Below are positions 1 through 9,500 of a DNA stretch of 64,000 nucleotides, in pieces (positions within the stretch are counted from its first letter, which is position 1; every line of letters starts with the position of its first letter). A program made the position numbers and the translations under genes. The stretch lies in the NCBI GenBank assembly GCA_001673575.1, contig LZME01000128.1, positions 1 to 64,000 on the forward strand, given 5' to 3'. A model generated the notes under the pieces. It worked only from the letters and a program-made list of their open reading frames with translations. It searched no databases and was not told where the DNA came from. The stretch is from Mycolicibacter heraklionensis (GTDB lineage Bacteria; Actinomycetota; Actinomycetes; Mycobacteriales; Mycobacteriaceae).

Positions 1-119
1 TGCGCCGACATCGCCGCCTGCTCCGCCTGCGCCATCGTCGACCGCATCAACGCCGCCTTGGCACCAAACGCCGACTCTGAGGCCACCAACTGCGGAATAT
101 GCGCATCCAACAAACTCAT
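1..119 (-). CDS. esxG: EsxG/EsxS-type WXG100 secreted protein, N-terminal fragment
   Basis: The first 39 codons are present; the gene runs off the left edge of the window. It begins MSLLDAHIPQLVASESAF, which is close to what I remember of EsxG (Rv0287) and EsxS. These are WXG100 proteins exported by type VII secretion as a heterodimer with EsxH/EsxR, linked in ESX-3 to iron and zinc acquisition. A purine-rich GAGAGGAG lies about six bases before the ATG at 119. It is the third gene of a minus-strand PE-PPE-esx cassette, so the esxH-type partner should lie just outside the window. A 220 bp gap separates it from the PPE gene. Whether it belongs to the main ESX-3 locus or to a duplicated cassette cannot be decided from the fragment. 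Confidence 0.85.
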   Translation of the reverse strand, partial: MSLLDAHIPQLVASESAFGAKAALMRSTMAQAEQAAMSA

Positions 120-339
120 CCCCGCACTCCTCTCACCTATCGATTAGTCGCAGCCCACGCCGTCTGGGTTCCATGGAAACCGTGACCGCTCGTTGCTCGC
201 ATGGTGAGAGCGGCTACAGCACTTCCGGACCAGAACGCCGGGGAGTCAGTCCGTTCAATAACTGAGGATCAACGCTACGGCATTTGCCTCGTTCTACGAA
301 CCGTTAATTGGTTCAATAGCCGCGAATGCGGATTAACTT

Positions 340-1938
340 TTATTCGCTCGGTGGGTGTCCGCCCTGGGGTTCCCACGAGGTGGGCAGCATCGGCAGAGTG
401 GGGCCTCCGCCGTATTCGTCTCCGGTCACGTCCGCCAGCCCGGCGGCGTGCGCCAACCCGGTCTTGCCGAACGTCCCCGTGAAACCCACCGCGCTGGGGC
501 GGGTCCGCCGCGCGAAGCCCGGTTCAGGCCCCGCGTCATCGTCCTCGAGGTATTCGTAGCGGTAGCCGGGGTCGATCAATCTGCCGCACCGACGGCCGCC
601 ATGGCGCGCCGTGGCGGCCACCGGTTCGCCCGCCGCCGCTGCGGCGCCAACACTGGCGGCCGGCCGGGCCGATCTCACGCCGGCCCTGCCGGCAGCGCTC
701 TGCGCTGAGGGAAGCCAGCCGACCAGGTAGCTGTGGAAGGTGCCCTCGGTGCCGATCAAAGGGGGCGCCGCCGGTGGTGGCGGTCCGGCGCCGACGGGGG
801 CAGCGGAGGCAGGCAACGTCGCCGCCGGGGCGGGCGGCGCCGCCGAACCCGGCACCGTCGCGGGGTTCGGCGCCGGTGCGGGCACACCGGCCGGGATGAC
901 CGGCGCCACGGCAACAGGTGCCGCCGGTACCGATACCCCCGGGGCGGGGATACCGGCCAGCCCCGCCAATCCGGCCAGGCCGGCCGGCGGCCCCACCGCC
1001 GCGAGGCTGCCGATCGCCAGGTTCAGCCCGATGCCCGCCAGCAGTGGGGACAGCTGCAGCAGGAATCGCAGGCTGCGTAGTGTCCAGTTCACGGCGCGGT
1101 AGGTCTGCCAGGCGACGAAGTAGCTAGTCAGCTGCCACCACTGGGCGGGAGTCAGCACGCCCTGGAAGTTCTGTTGCAGCCAGGCCAGCGCCTTCTCGTT
1201 ACCGTTGACGAAATTGGACAGGTTCTGCAGGAATTCGGCGGCGCTCCAGTTAGGCTGCCCTTGGCCGGGCACCTGCTGACCGTCGGAGCCGAACAGCATC
1301 TGCCAGACCTCGGCCGGTGTCGGCAGGTCAAAGGCTCCGCCACCGCCTCCGCTGTTGCCGCCGTTGCCTCCGCCGCCACCACCGGCGCCGCCTCCGGCCG
1401 CTGCGACGCCGGCTTGTGTGCTGCCGCTGGTGTGCCCCAAGTTTCGCGCGCTCTCGGTGGTCGCTTGGTAAGCGCTCATGACGGTGGCGGCCTGGGTCCA
1501 CATCCGGGCGTAGTCGGCCTCGTTGACCGCGATCGGCACGGTGTTGATCCCGAAGAAATTGGTCGCCACCAGCACCGCGTGGGTGGTGTGGTTGGCGGCC
1601 AGCTCGGCGAGGGTGGGCATGGCCGCCAGGGCGCTGCTGTACGCCGACGCGATCACCTGGTGCTGGGCGGCGGTCCGGGCGCTGAGCGTGCCAGCCAGTT
1701 GCAGCCAGGCCAAATAGGGCAGATGCGCTGCCTCATACGCATCGGCGGTCGGACCGGCCCAGACCTGCTGGGAATCGCCGAGAACGGCGGCGAGATCACT
1801 TGCGGCAGCGAGGTACTCACTGCTCAATGTCGCCCACGCCGTCGACGCCGCAAGCAGCGGCCCCGGCCCCGGCCCGGTGCTCAGCATTGCTGAGTGCACC
1901 TCGGGCGGGGCCGCCATCCAGGTGGCGGGGGCCGACAT
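340..1938 (-). CDS. PPE family protein, PPW subfamily (PPE4-like)
   Basis: This is a 532-residue PPE protein. The N-terminal PPE domain starts [19 protein letters not shown], with the Pro-Pro-Glu motif near residue 10. A conserved segment with NFFGINT follows, then a low-complexity Ala/Pro/Gly middle. The C-terminus carries GFTGT and PMLPTSW, the GFxGT and PxxPxxW signatures of the PPW subfamily to which PPE4 and PPE47/48 belong. I start it at the ATG at 1938 rather than the in-frame TTG at 1959, because family members begin a few residues before APPEV and the upstream frame overlaps the PE stop. PE/PPE pairs are co-exported as heterodimers by type VII systems; the PE partner ends 10 bases upstream. 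The downstream neighbour is the EsxG-like gene. Confidence 0.9.
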   Translation of the reverse strand: MSAPATWMAAPPEVHSAMLSTGPGPGPLLAASTAWATLSSEYLAAASDLAAVLGDSQQVWAGPTADAYEAAHLPYLAWLQLAGTLSARTAAQHQVIASAYSSALAAMPTLAELAANHTTHAVLVATNFFGINTVPIAVNEADYARMWTQAATVMSAYQATTESARNLGHTSGSTQAGVAAAGGGAGGGGGGNGGNSGGGGGAFDLPTPAEVWQMLFGSDGQQVPGQGQPNWSAAEFLQNLSNFVNGNEKALAWLQQNFQGVLTPAQWWQLTSYFVAWQTYRAVNWTLRSLRFLLQLSPLLAGIGLNLAIGSLAAVGPPAGLAGLAGLAGIPAPGVSVPAAPVAVAPVIPAGVPAPAPNPATVPGSAAPPAPAATLPASAAPVGAGPPPPAAPPLIGTEGTFHSYLVGWLPSAQSAAGRAGVRSARPAASVGAAAAAGEPVAATARHGGRRCGRLIDPGYRYEYLEDDDAGPEPGFARRTRPSAVGFTGTFGKTGLAHAAGLADVTGDEYGGGPTLPMLPTSWEPQGGHPPSE

Positions 1939-1948
1939 CACCGCACCG

Positions 1949-2248
1949 CTATTGCCCAAACACCGACGCCGCCATGGTGTCTGCTACCTGGTAGTTGGCC
2001 CCAGCTTGCGCGACTCCCACGCCGGCGCGGCCCAGCACCTCTGCGCCGCGCGCAGCGACCGCCTCGTGCTGGCTGCCCTGCAAGCTGAGTTCCGCCGCGG
2101 CCTGCAGCGACACCGGATCGATCGCGGGCGGTACCACCGCGGTGATCAACGGAGCCGCGTTCGCATGCGCTGCCGCCAGTGCAGCGGTGATTGCCTCGAC
2201 CGCCGCGCTTGTGGCGGCCAAGCCCTCGGGTACAACGCGCAGGACCAT
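1949..2248 (-). CDS. PE family protein (PE5/PE29-like)
   Basis: A 99-residue PE protein beginning [17 protein letters not shown], with the Pro-Glu motif at residues 7-8 and the usual full length of a stand-alone PE domain (about 100 residues). It resembles PE5 of the ESX-3 locus and PE29 of the Rv3022A-Rv3017c cassette. The start at 2248 is preferred over an in-frame start 33 bases upstream because a strong GGAAGGGGG lies about seven bases before it and family members begin here. It is the first gene of the cassette, so the promoter should lie between 2249 and about 2362. No clear Zur or IdeR box was seen there. Upstream lies an unrelated gene instead of eccC3, so this is not the standard ESX-3 order. 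Confidence 0.88.
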   Translation of the reverse strand: MVLRVVPEGLAATSAAVEAITAALAAAHANAAPLITAVVPPAIDPVSLQAAAELSLQGSQHEAVAARGAEVLGRAGVGVAQAGANYQVADTMAASVFGQ

Positions 2249-2362
2249 GACGGAGCCCCCTTCCGGCCGATATGCCACCAACCATACCTGCGGATACTTA
2301 CGTTGTTGCAGTCACGATATGCCACTCTGAGCTCTCAATGATCCCGTAAATGCGGATACACA

Positions 2363-3139
2363 TCAGTGCTTCTTGACCACCGATCGTGGTGCGGTTCGCC
2401 AACGACGGCGGCCTTCGCCGTGGTGCACGGGCGGGTCCAGGAGCAGCACCGCGCGCCCATCCAGCAGAACGGGCCGGACCCAGTCGCCCAACTCGATCAG
2501 TTCTCCGGGCGCGGGTCGATGGCCGCTGCCGTCACGGGCGTCGTCGATGGGCACGCTGGCCCGGAGTTCTTCGACGGTTGTCTCGGTGGGCAAGTTCCCG
2601 AGTCCGGGCAACGTGATGAACAGACCGTCGTTGCCGGACAGTTGCAGACCGACCGCCGCCAAAGCACCCAGGACCCCGTCGTGGGTGCCGCCGTGTCCGG
2701 ACACGTGCACACCGAGCGCGTCGCCGAGCCGGCGGGCCTGCGCCCGCTGCAGCACTTCCCGTTTGGCCCGCCGACCGAAGTCCACCAGCGGGCCGGTGTC
2801 GGCTAGATCCGCCGGAATTGCCACCGCTAGACCGGGATCCGCGGCCGGCGGGCAGACCCGTTCCAGGAATCCGGCCACAAAGCCGATGATCTCGTCGCGC
2901 ACTGCGTGTGGGTCGGAACCAGGGCTGCGCCAAGCCAGGCACGCGCTGGAATTGTGCGAGGTGTAGGGGACCCTGTCGTCGACGAGGAGTTGATGCCGGG
3001 TGGCGCCGGCCTCGCTGCCCAGGCCGGCAGCGGCCAACTCCCGCAATAACGCTCGGGCGCGCCGGCCAGTGCCGGGACTGAACTGGTCATCGGTGTCGTC
3101 GATGCCGATCAGCAGATCGACACCGGCAAAGACCGTCAC
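2363..3139 (-). CDS. TiaS-N-like 'GIDDTD' protein of unknown function
   Basis: A 258-residue cytoplasmic protein with the N-terminal signature LLIGIDDTDDQFSPGTGRRA, which resembles the opening of the archaeal TiaS (tRNA-Ile2 agmatinylcytidine synthetase) N-terminal domain. Further along are VPYTSHNSSACLAW and a Gly-rich HVSGHGGTHDGVLGALA segment. The archaeal RNA-binding domains of TiaS are absent and mycobacteria do not need TiaS, so the true substrate is unknown. I start it at the GTG at 3139, which overlaps the upstream lipoprotein stop in a GTGA; the longer frame would add an unlikely Arg-rich leader. Translational coupling with a sulfite-oxidase-fold lipoprotein and closeness to a molybdenum/tungsten formate dehydrogenase suggest a cofactor or oxyanion role, but that is only inferred from context. 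Confidence 0.6.
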   Translation of the reverse strand: MTVFAGVDLLIGIDDTDDQFSPGTGRRARALLRELAAAGLGSEAGATRHQLLVDDRVPYTSHNSSACLAWRSPGSDPHAVRDEIIGFVAGFLERVCPPAADPGLAVAIPADLADTGPLVDFGRRAKREVLQRAQARRLGDALGVHVSGHGGTHDGVLGALAAVGLQLSGNDGLFITLPGLGNLPTETTVEELRASVPIDDARDGSGHRPAPGELIELGDWVRPVLLDGRAVLLLDPPVHHGEGRRRWRTAPRSVVKKH

Positions 3140-3588
3140 GGGTTGACGACCACGGTGCTGACATCGCGAACCCACCGGTCGCGCTCGAGGTCGACGCCCG
3201 CCAGCTTGAGGGTGTCGCGTTTGGTGAAGCTCAACACGACCTGGTCGGTGAGCTCGGCGGCGGTCAGCGTCTGCGCCGGGTCGCGTCCTTCGAACCGAAC
3301 GCTATGGACCGCAGTGGCGCCGGCCGCGTCCAGAACCGCGCGCACCGCAGGGCCTGCCTGCACGGGGCTTCCGTGGGATTGCGGCGTGGCTATCTCGGTC
3401 TGCGGCAGGCCACCCAGTCGGGCCAGGTCGAACTCGTCCAGTATTCGACCGTCCTGCCGGACCACCAGGTGAAACCCGGGCGCCGTGTCCTCGCCGATGT
3501 CGGTGTCGGCATTGCACCCTGTCACTCCGATGCCAACGACCAGCGCCGCCAAACCCAGTCCGAACCGGCACCCAACAGATGACCGCAT
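3136..3588 (-). CDS. Sulfite-oxidase-fold lipoprotein without Moco cysteine
   Basis: A 150-residue predicted lipoprotein. It has a short basic N-terminus, a hydrophobic stretch LGLAALVVGIGVTGC and a lipobox VTGC with the lipidated Cys at residue 25. The mature part (DEFDLARLGGLPQTEI, VRAVLDAAGA, VRFEGRDPAQTLTAAEL, LKLAGVDLERDRWVRDV) looks like the oxidoreductase molybdopterin-binding fold of the sulfite oxidase family. No cysteine occurs where the molybdenum ligand would be expected, so it may bind something else or act structurally. The ATG at 3588 was chosen because it gives the most compact signal peptide; GTG 3606 and ATG 3594 are also in frame. Its stop overlaps the next gene in a GTGA, which indicates one transcript. 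Confidence 0.6.
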   Translation of the reverse strand: MRSSVGCRFGLGLAALVVGIGVTGCNADTDIGEDTAPGFHLVVRQDGRILDEFDLARLGGLPQTEIATPQSHGSPVQAGPAVRAVLDAAGATAVHSVRFEGRDPAQTLTAAELTDQVVLSFTKRDTLKLAGVDLERDRWVRDVSTVVVNP

Positions 3589-3692
3589 GTGCATGACCGT
3601 AAGCACGCGTCAATACGTATTCAAGCTGCCTGGGGCCGATCCAGCCCTCAGATGAGGTTGTGCGGTCCGGCCGTCGGGCCTACCTTGAGGCG

Positions 3693-4244
3693 ATGACCGT
3701 GCTGCCATGGACCACACCGCGACCGTCCAGCCTGGCTCTGGCCCGCGAGGTAGCGTTCCCGGCCGCCGCTGCTGTGGTGATCACCTTGTCTTCGGACATG
3801 CGGATGCCGCTGGGATTGCCCGGGCATCGCGGCCTGGTGTGGCTGACCCTGCTGGTGGCGGTGGCCCTCACCGCACGACGGCCGCAGACGGTGCTCGCGG
3901 TGGGTGCGGTGTCCACGGCAGCCACCGTATTGCTGCAGTCCGGTCCCGGCCCCTGGGCCGGGGTTCGCTATCTGGGCGCCGCAACGTTTCTCTACCTGCT
4001 GACCACCAGCCCGGCCGTGCAAAGCCGCCGCTGGCTGGTCGCGCTGGCTGCAGCTCCGATACACCTTGTCGCGCTTGCTGTTCCGATTGCGACTGGGCTT
4101 ATCGGCGGCCACCACGCGGCGGTGGTAGGCGTCGGCTACAAGGCGCTGTTCCACCTCGGGTTCGGCCTGGTAGCCGGAATCCTCGGCTGGGCGATCGCCG
4201 CCGCGATCGACTGGGCGACCCCGGAGACTTCGCGCGGCGCCTAG
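3693..4244 (+). CDS. Integral membrane protein with LPGHRG motif, function unknown
   Basis: A 183-residue protein, largely hydrophobic, with about five transmembrane segments (residues near 20-35, 50-65, 75-92, 98-110 and 120-175). A conserved-looking MPLGLPGHRGLVWL lies after the first helix and an ARRPQTVL turn after the second. The size and architecture recall substrate-binding S components of ECF-type vitamin or metal importers, but I do not recognise the family with confidence and no ATPase or T component lies nearby. The ATG at 3693 has GAGG just upstream; an earlier in-frame start at 3660 would add a non-membrane, Arg-rich leader. It is transcribed divergently from the lipoprotein gene, with about 100 bp between the starts, and converges on the PGRS gene with overlapping stop codons (4241-4244). 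Confidence 0.5.
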   Translation: MTVLPWTTPRPSSLALAREVAFPAAAAVVITLSSDMRMPLGLPGHRGLVWLTLLVAVALTARRPQTVLAVGAVSTAATVLLQSGPGPWAGVRYLGAATFLYLLTTSPAVQSRRWLVALAAAPIHLVALAVPIATGLIGGHHAAVVGVGYKALFHLGFGLVAGILGWAIAAAIDWATPETSRGA

Positions 4245-5503
4245 CCGGAATTACAGCCAGTACCGCTGCCCGGCCCGCCCGGGCCGCCGCCACCAGGGTT
4301 GGGGACACATCCGCCACCGCCGCCGCTATGGCTGCCGGGCGTGTTCCCGGTGGTACCGGCTGCGCCGTTGCTCCCGCTGATGCTGCCCGCTCCGCCTTGG
4401 CCACCGACGCCGCCCTGGCCACCGGGGCTGTCGGGACCTCTGATCCCGGCGTAGCCGCCGTTGCCACCGTCACCACCGTTGCCGCCGTTGCCGGACATCA
4501 AGGCGGCACTGCCACCCGCGCCACCACGCCCGCCGTTGCCGCCCGCGGTATTGGTGCCTGAGGCGCCGCCGCCCCCGCCACCTCCTCCGCCGCCACCGCC
4601 GCCGCCGGTTCCGCTGCCACTCACCGCGGCTCCGTCGCCGCCCGTACCGCCGGCACCGCCATCACCGCCGTTGCCGTAGCCCAGGGATGCACCGTTACCG
4701 CCGGCGCCACCATTACCGCCGGCGCTCCCGGCCCCAGCAGACACACCTTGGACGCCCAGCAGGCCGAGGCCGCCGTCGCCGCCATTTCCACCGTTCCCAA
4801 ACCACGAGCCGGCGTTACCGCCCGCGCCGCCGTCACCGCCGGGGACCGCGACACCGGTGGAATCGCCCCCGGCGCCCCCACTGCCGCCGTTGCCGAACAT
4901 GCTGCCGCCGTCGCCACCGGCACCGCCCGCTGCGCCGGCCGCACCCGCACCGCCATCGCCGCCGTCACCGAACATCCCGGCCGAGCCGCCCGCCCAGCCG
5001 ACGCCGTTGTTCACGCCGACCTCACCGGCGGCCCCGGCCCCGCCGTTGCCGAACAGGAATCCGCCGTCACCGAGATCACCGAACATGCCCGTGCTGCCCA
5101 GCAGCGAGGTATTCGCGTCGGTGAAGTCGTCGAGGCCATTGCCGATCAGGTCCCGCCCGAACAGATACACGAACGGCTGGTTGATCATCTCGGCGATCTG
5201 CATGCCGGAGGCGCTGGCGAGCCATTCCTGCAGCGAGTCGTTGATCGACTGCCAGAAGTCGAGCGGGCCAGCCTCGGCACTGCCCAGTCCCAGATCGCCG
5301 AAGTCCCCGAACGGGTCGGCAGCCGGCCCGCCGTCGACGACATCTGCTATCGGATCGACGAACAGGTCCCACAGGTCGGCATGCGCGGGCGGCGCGAGGC
5401 TGATCGGCGCCAATCCGGCGACCAAGAACGCGCCGGCCGTCATGCCGGCGCTGATCAGCCGGCTGCCGGTCCGGCGACTGCGGTCGCGACGATCACTGGC
5501 CAT
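4241..5503 (-). CDS. Sec-signal PGRS-repeat protein lacking a PE domain
   Basis: A 420-residue protein with a clear export signal. It has a basic N-region (RRDRSRRTGSR), a hydrophobic core (AGMTAGAFLVAGLAPISLA) and a cleavage site AHA|DLW after residue 42. Residues 43-120 are unique and include FGRDLIGNGLDDFTDAN, the counterpart of the GRPLIGNG linker that follows the PE domain in PE_PGRS proteins. From about residue 130 to the end come tandem GGxGG/GNGG repeats typical of PGRS, including an uninterrupted Gly run near residue 305. The C-terminus has two cysteines. The ATG at 5503 follows AAGGAGG at good spacing. The protein therefore keeps the linker and PGRS of a PE_PGRS but uses the general secretion route rather than type VII. 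Gly-rich repeats make length variation between strains likely. Confidence 0.85.
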   Translation of the reverse strand: MASDRRDRSRRTGSRLISAGMTAGAFLVAGLAPISLAPPAHADLWDLFVDPIADVVDGGPAADPFGDFGDLGLGSAEAGPLDFWQSINDSLQEWLASASGMQIAEMINQPFVYLFGRDLIGNGLDDFTDANTSLLGSTGMFGDLGDGGFLFGNGGAGAAGEVGVNNGVGWAGGSAGMFGDGGDGGAGAAGAAGGAGGDGGSMFGNGGSGGAGGDSTGVAVPGGDGGAGGNAGSWFGNGGNGGDGGLGLLGVQGVSAGAGSAGGNGGAGGNGASLGYGNGGDGGAGGTGGDGAAVSGSGTGGGGGGGGGGGGGGASGTNTAGGNGGRGGAGGSAALMSGNGGNGGDGGNGGYAGIRGPDSPGGQGGVGGQGGAGSISGSNGAAGTTGNTPGSHSGGGGGCVPNPGGGGPGGPGSGTGCNSG

Positions 5504-5555
5504 CGGGCGCCTCCTTGGGTTTCCGACCAGGGCTTACTCAGTCCGCTCACACTAA

Positions 5556-5575
5556 TCGCTTTATCGAAAAAGCGA
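5556..5575. repeat. Short hairpin upstream of the PGRS gene
   Basis: Perfect 7 bp arms TCGCTTT and AAAGCGA separated by six bases, about 55 bases upstream of the PGRS start. It lies where a 5' leader or operator would be. Read on the minus strand, it follows the larger hairpin downstream of fdhD. Its function is unknown. Confidence 0.5.
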
Positions 5576-5582
5576 CACTGAA

Positions 5583-5608
5583 CCCGCAGTAGCGCCCGCT
5601 ACTGCGGG
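5583..5608 (-). terminator. Perfect 12-bp-arm palindrome downstream of fdhD
   Basis: CCCGCAGTAGCG and its exact reverse complement are separated by only CC. The palindrome starts about 50 bases after the fdhD stop on the minus strand and before the PGRS start. A GC-rich stem without a clean U-run is the common form of mycobacterial intrinsic terminators, so termination of fdhD is the simplest reading. An operator for a dimeric repressor of the PGRS gene is an alternative, since the tight symmetry is also operator-like. Confidence 0.55.
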
Positions 5609-5658
5609 ATAAGCGCCCGGAATGTGACGTGACTGCGTGTTCCTGCAGGACCGCTGGG

Positions 5659-6486
5659 TCAGTCGATGATGCGGTCGGCTCGGCTGTAGATGTTCATCGA
5701 GTCACCGCGAAGAAACGCGACCAAGGTCAGCCCGCATTCGCCGGCCAAGTCGACCGCCAACGACGACGGCGCCGAGACCGCGGCCAGTACGGGGACCCCG
5801 GCCATCACCGCCTTCTGGGTCAGCTCGAACGACGCCCGCCCGCTGACCAGCAGCACGGTCCCCGACAGCGGTATCCGACGCCGCTCGAGCGCCCAGCCGA
5901 TCACCTTGTCGACGGCGTTGTGCCGGCCGATGTCCTCGCGCACCACCTGCATGGCGCCACCGGCGGTGATGTCGAACAGTGCCGCGGCATGCAGGCCGCC
6001 GGTGCTGGCGAAGACGTCTTGCGCGGCGCGCAACTGATCAGGCATCGCGGTCAGCGCCGCCGCGGAAACCTGTACCGGGTCATCGCCCGGGCGATACCGG
6101 CTGGCGAGGCGGACCGCATCCAGCGAGGCCTTGCCGCAGATACCGCAGGAGGAGCTGGCGTAGAAATTCCGGGAGATGTCCACCGCCGGGGGCGGCACGT
6201 CCGGCGCCAGCGTCACATCGAGCACGTTGTAGGAGTTGGGGGCCTCCGAGTCGTCGCCGCAGTAACGCGCGCTCACCACATCGTCACGGCCGCCGATGAT
6301 CCCTTCGGAGAGCAGAAAGCCCTGCGCCAACTCGACATCCGAGCCCGGTGTGCGCATCGTGACGGTGAGCGGCGCGCCGCCCAGCCGGATCTCCAGCGGT
6401 TCCTCCACCGCCAGCGTCTCGGGCCGCTGCGTCACCTCCCCTGCGACAAGGCGACTGACCCGCCGACGCTGCGTTATCCGACTCAT
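5659..6486 (-). CDS. fdhD: Formate dehydrogenase sulfurtransferase FdhD
   Basis: FdhD carries sulfur from a cysteine desulfurase to the molybdenum or tungsten bis-MGD cofactor of formate dehydrogenase, which is essential for activity. This 275-residue protein has the family landmarks: EEPLEIRL near the N-terminus, the sulfur-relay CxxC in [22 protein letters not shown], and [16 protein letters not shown] for cofactor binding. The ATG at 6486 gives a normal family length; the frame stays open 87 bases upstream but reads through a non-conserved Arg/Gln-rich stretch. It is divergent from the formate dehydrogenase operon, with 89 bp between starts, so the two probably share a regulated promoter region. 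A strong hairpin follows the stop. Confidence 0.95.
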   Translation of the reverse strand: MSRITQRRRVSRLVAGEVTQRPETLAVEEPLEIRLGGAPLTVTMRTPGSDVELAQGFLLSEGIIGGRDDVVSARYCGDDSEAPNSYNVLDVTLAPDVPPPAVDISRNFYASSSCGICGKASLDAVRLASRYRPGDDPVQVSAAALTAMPDQLRAAQDVFASTGGLHAAALFDITAGGAMQVVREDIGRHNAVDKVIGWALERRRIPLSGTVLLVSGRASFELTQKAVMAGVPVLAAVSAPSSLAVDLAGECGLTLVAFLRGDSMNIYSRADRIID

Positions 6487-6575
6487 CGCTCCATCATCGC
6501 CGGTCGGGTTCTCAGCCGTGCCAGGTTGCCACCGAACAGCGCGTCGCTGAGTACGAACGGGACTACGCTGCAAGG

Positions 6576-9500
6576 ATGGTTCAGCGAAAATTCCTGGAGT
6601 GGCCGGTAATCCGGCAACTGCGCACCGGTGACGTGTTCGGCCGCGGGCCGGCGGTCACCTCCGAGCAGACCCGCAACATCGCGCCGCGAACCGCTACCGC
6701 CGATCGAGTGGTGAGCAGCGTCTGCCCCTATTGCGCGGTCGGCTGCGGCCAGCGCGTCTACGTCAAAGACGAGAAGGTCGTGCAGATCGAGGGCGATCCC
6801 AATTCGCCGATCTCACGGGGGCGGCTGTGCCCGAAAGGGTCGGCGAGCGAACAGCTGGTCAACTCGCCCGGCCGGCAGATCAGCGTGCTCTACCGGGCGC
6901 CCCGAGCCACGGGCTGGCAGCCGCTGGAGCTCGACACCGCGATCGACATGGTGGCCGAGAGGTTCATCGCCTCGCGGCGCAACGCATGGCAAGACCACGA
7001 CGCCGATGGGCGGCCGTTGCGGCGCACCATGGGCATCGCCTCGCTGGGCGGCGCGACGCTGGACAACGAAGAGAACTACATCATCAAGAAACTCTTCACC
7101 GCCGCAGGCGTGATACAGGTCGACAACCAAGCTCGTATTTGACACTCCGCCACGGTTCCCGGTCTGGGAGCCTCCTTCGGTCGCGGTGGAGCGACGCAAA
7201 CCCTGCAAGACATGGCGAATGCCGACTGCATCGTCATCCAGGGTTCGAACATGGCCGAGTGCCACCCGGTGGGGTTTCAGTGGGTGGAGGAGGCCAAGGC
7301 CCGCGGCGCGGTGGTGATCCACGTCGACCCGCGGTTCACCCGCACGTCGGCGGTGTGCGACAAGCACATTCCGATCCGGGCCGGCTCCGATGTGGTGCTG
7401 TTGGGTGCGCTGATCAACCACGTTCTCACCCACGACCTGTGGTTCCGTGAGTACGTGCTCGCCTACACCAACGCCGCGACCCTGGTCAGCGAGGACTTCC
7501 GCGACACCGAGGACTTGGGCGGGCTGTTCTCCGGCTTCGATCCGCAGACCGGACAGTACGACCCGTCTAGTTGGGCGTATCAAAGTCAAGGAGCCGGCGA
7601 GGAGGACATCGGCTCGCCCGGCGGTGGCCACGAGCACGGCGCCAGCGCGTCGGCGCGATCACTCGGTGAGACGCTCGGCAGCGGCGGGCCAGCCCTCGAA
7701 CATGCCCGCGTGCAGCGCGACGAAACGCTGCAGCACCCGCGCACCGTTTTCCAGATCCTCAAGCGGCACTACGCGCGCTACACACCGGAGATGGTTCGCG
7801 ACGTCTGCGGTATCGACGCCGCGATGTTCGACTACCTGGCGCGTGCAGTGACGGCCAACTCGGGGCGTGAACGCACCACGTGTTTCGCCTATGCGGTGGG
7901 CTGGACGCAGCACACCCTGGGCGCGCAGTACATCCGGACCGCGGCCATCCTGCAGCTGCTGCTGGGCAATGTGGGCCGGCCCGGCGGTGGGATCATGGCG
8001 CTACGCGGGCACGCCAGCATTCAGGGCTCCACCGATATCCCCACGCTCTACGACATGCTGCCCGGCTACCTGCCGATGCCCAAGGCCGGGCGTGACGACA
8101 CCCTGCGCCAGTATCTGGACCGGGTCGGATCGAAGAGCCAGAAGGGCTTTTGGGCCAACGCCGACGCCTATCTGGTCAGCCTGCTCAAGGCGTGGTGGGG
8201 GGACGCCGCAACCGCCGACAACGACTGGGCGTTTGACTACCTGCCCCGGCTGACCGGACCACACGGCACCTATCAGGCGGTGACCGGAATGCTGAACGAC
8301 GAAGTGGAGGGCTACTTCCTGCTCGGCCAGAACCCGGCCGTCGGTTCGGCCAACGGCCGGCAACAACGATTGGGCATGTCGCACCTGAAGTGGCTGGTGG
8401 TGCGGGACCTGAACCTGATCGAGTCGGCCACCTGGTGGAAGGACGGCCCGGAGATCGCCTCCGGCGAGCTGTGCACCGAAGATAACGAGACCGAGGTGTT
8501 CTTCCTGCCGGCGGCCAGTCACGTGGAGAAGGCCGGGACGTTCACCCAGACCCAGCGTCTACTGCAATGGCGCCATCAGGCCGTCGCTCCGCCGGGGGAC
8601 TGCATCAGCGAGCTGGACTTCTTTATCAAGCTGGGCAACCGGATTCGCGCTCGCCTGGCCGACTCCACCGATCCGCGGGATCGCCCGCTGTTGGATCTGG
8701 TGTGGGACTACCCGGTCGATGAGCACGGCGACCCCGATCCGGAGTTCGTGCTGGCCGAGATCAACGGCCATCAATTGTCCGGTCCCGATGCCGGCCGGTG
8801 CATCTCGGGTTTCACCGAGCTGCGCGCCGATGGGTCCACCGCCGGCGGCTGCTGGATCTACGCCGGCGTCTACGGCGGCGGGATCAATCAGGCTGCCCGC
8901 CGGGTGCCTCGGGGCGGGCCCAGTCCCAGCCAGTCCGAATGGGGCTGGGCCTGGCCGGCTGATCGGCGGATCCTCTACAACCGCGCCTCGGCGGATCCCG
9001 ACGGGGTGCCGTGGAGCGAGCGCAAACGCTACGTGTGGTGGGATGCCGCGGCCGGCCGTTGGACGGGCAATGACGTGCCCGACTTCGTGGTCGACCGTGC
9101 GCCGGGTGCCCGACCGGATCCGGCGTTGGGCGGTCCGGATGCGTTGGCCGGCGACGACCCGTTCATCATGCAACCCGACGGCAAGGGTTGGTTGTTCGCC
9201 CCCAAGGGCGTGGTGGACGGGCCGCTGCCCACCCATTACGAGCCGCAGGAGTCACCGGTCGCCAACGCGGTCTATCGCCAGCAGCGCAACCCCTCCCGAA
9301 TCACGTTCCCCCGCAAGGACAACCTGACGGCCCCCAGCGCCGGTGAGCCGGGCGCCGATGTCTATCCCTACGTGTTCACCACCTACCGGCTGACCGAGCA
9401 TCACACCGCCGGCGGAATGAGCCGCTGGCTGCCGTACCTGGCCGAGCTGCAGCCGGAGATGTTCTGCGAGGTCTCTCCGGCTCTGGCCGCCGAGCGGGGT

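Noticed and set aside
4241..5503. Ordinary PE_PGRS protein
   Set aside because: No PE domain at the N-terminus; a signal peptide with a cleavage site is there instead.
6576..7142. A truncated formate dehydrogenase pseudogene ending at the TGA
   Set aside because: The frame continues without shift, the TGA is at the catalytic Sec position, a SECIS hairpin follows, and all sel genes are present.
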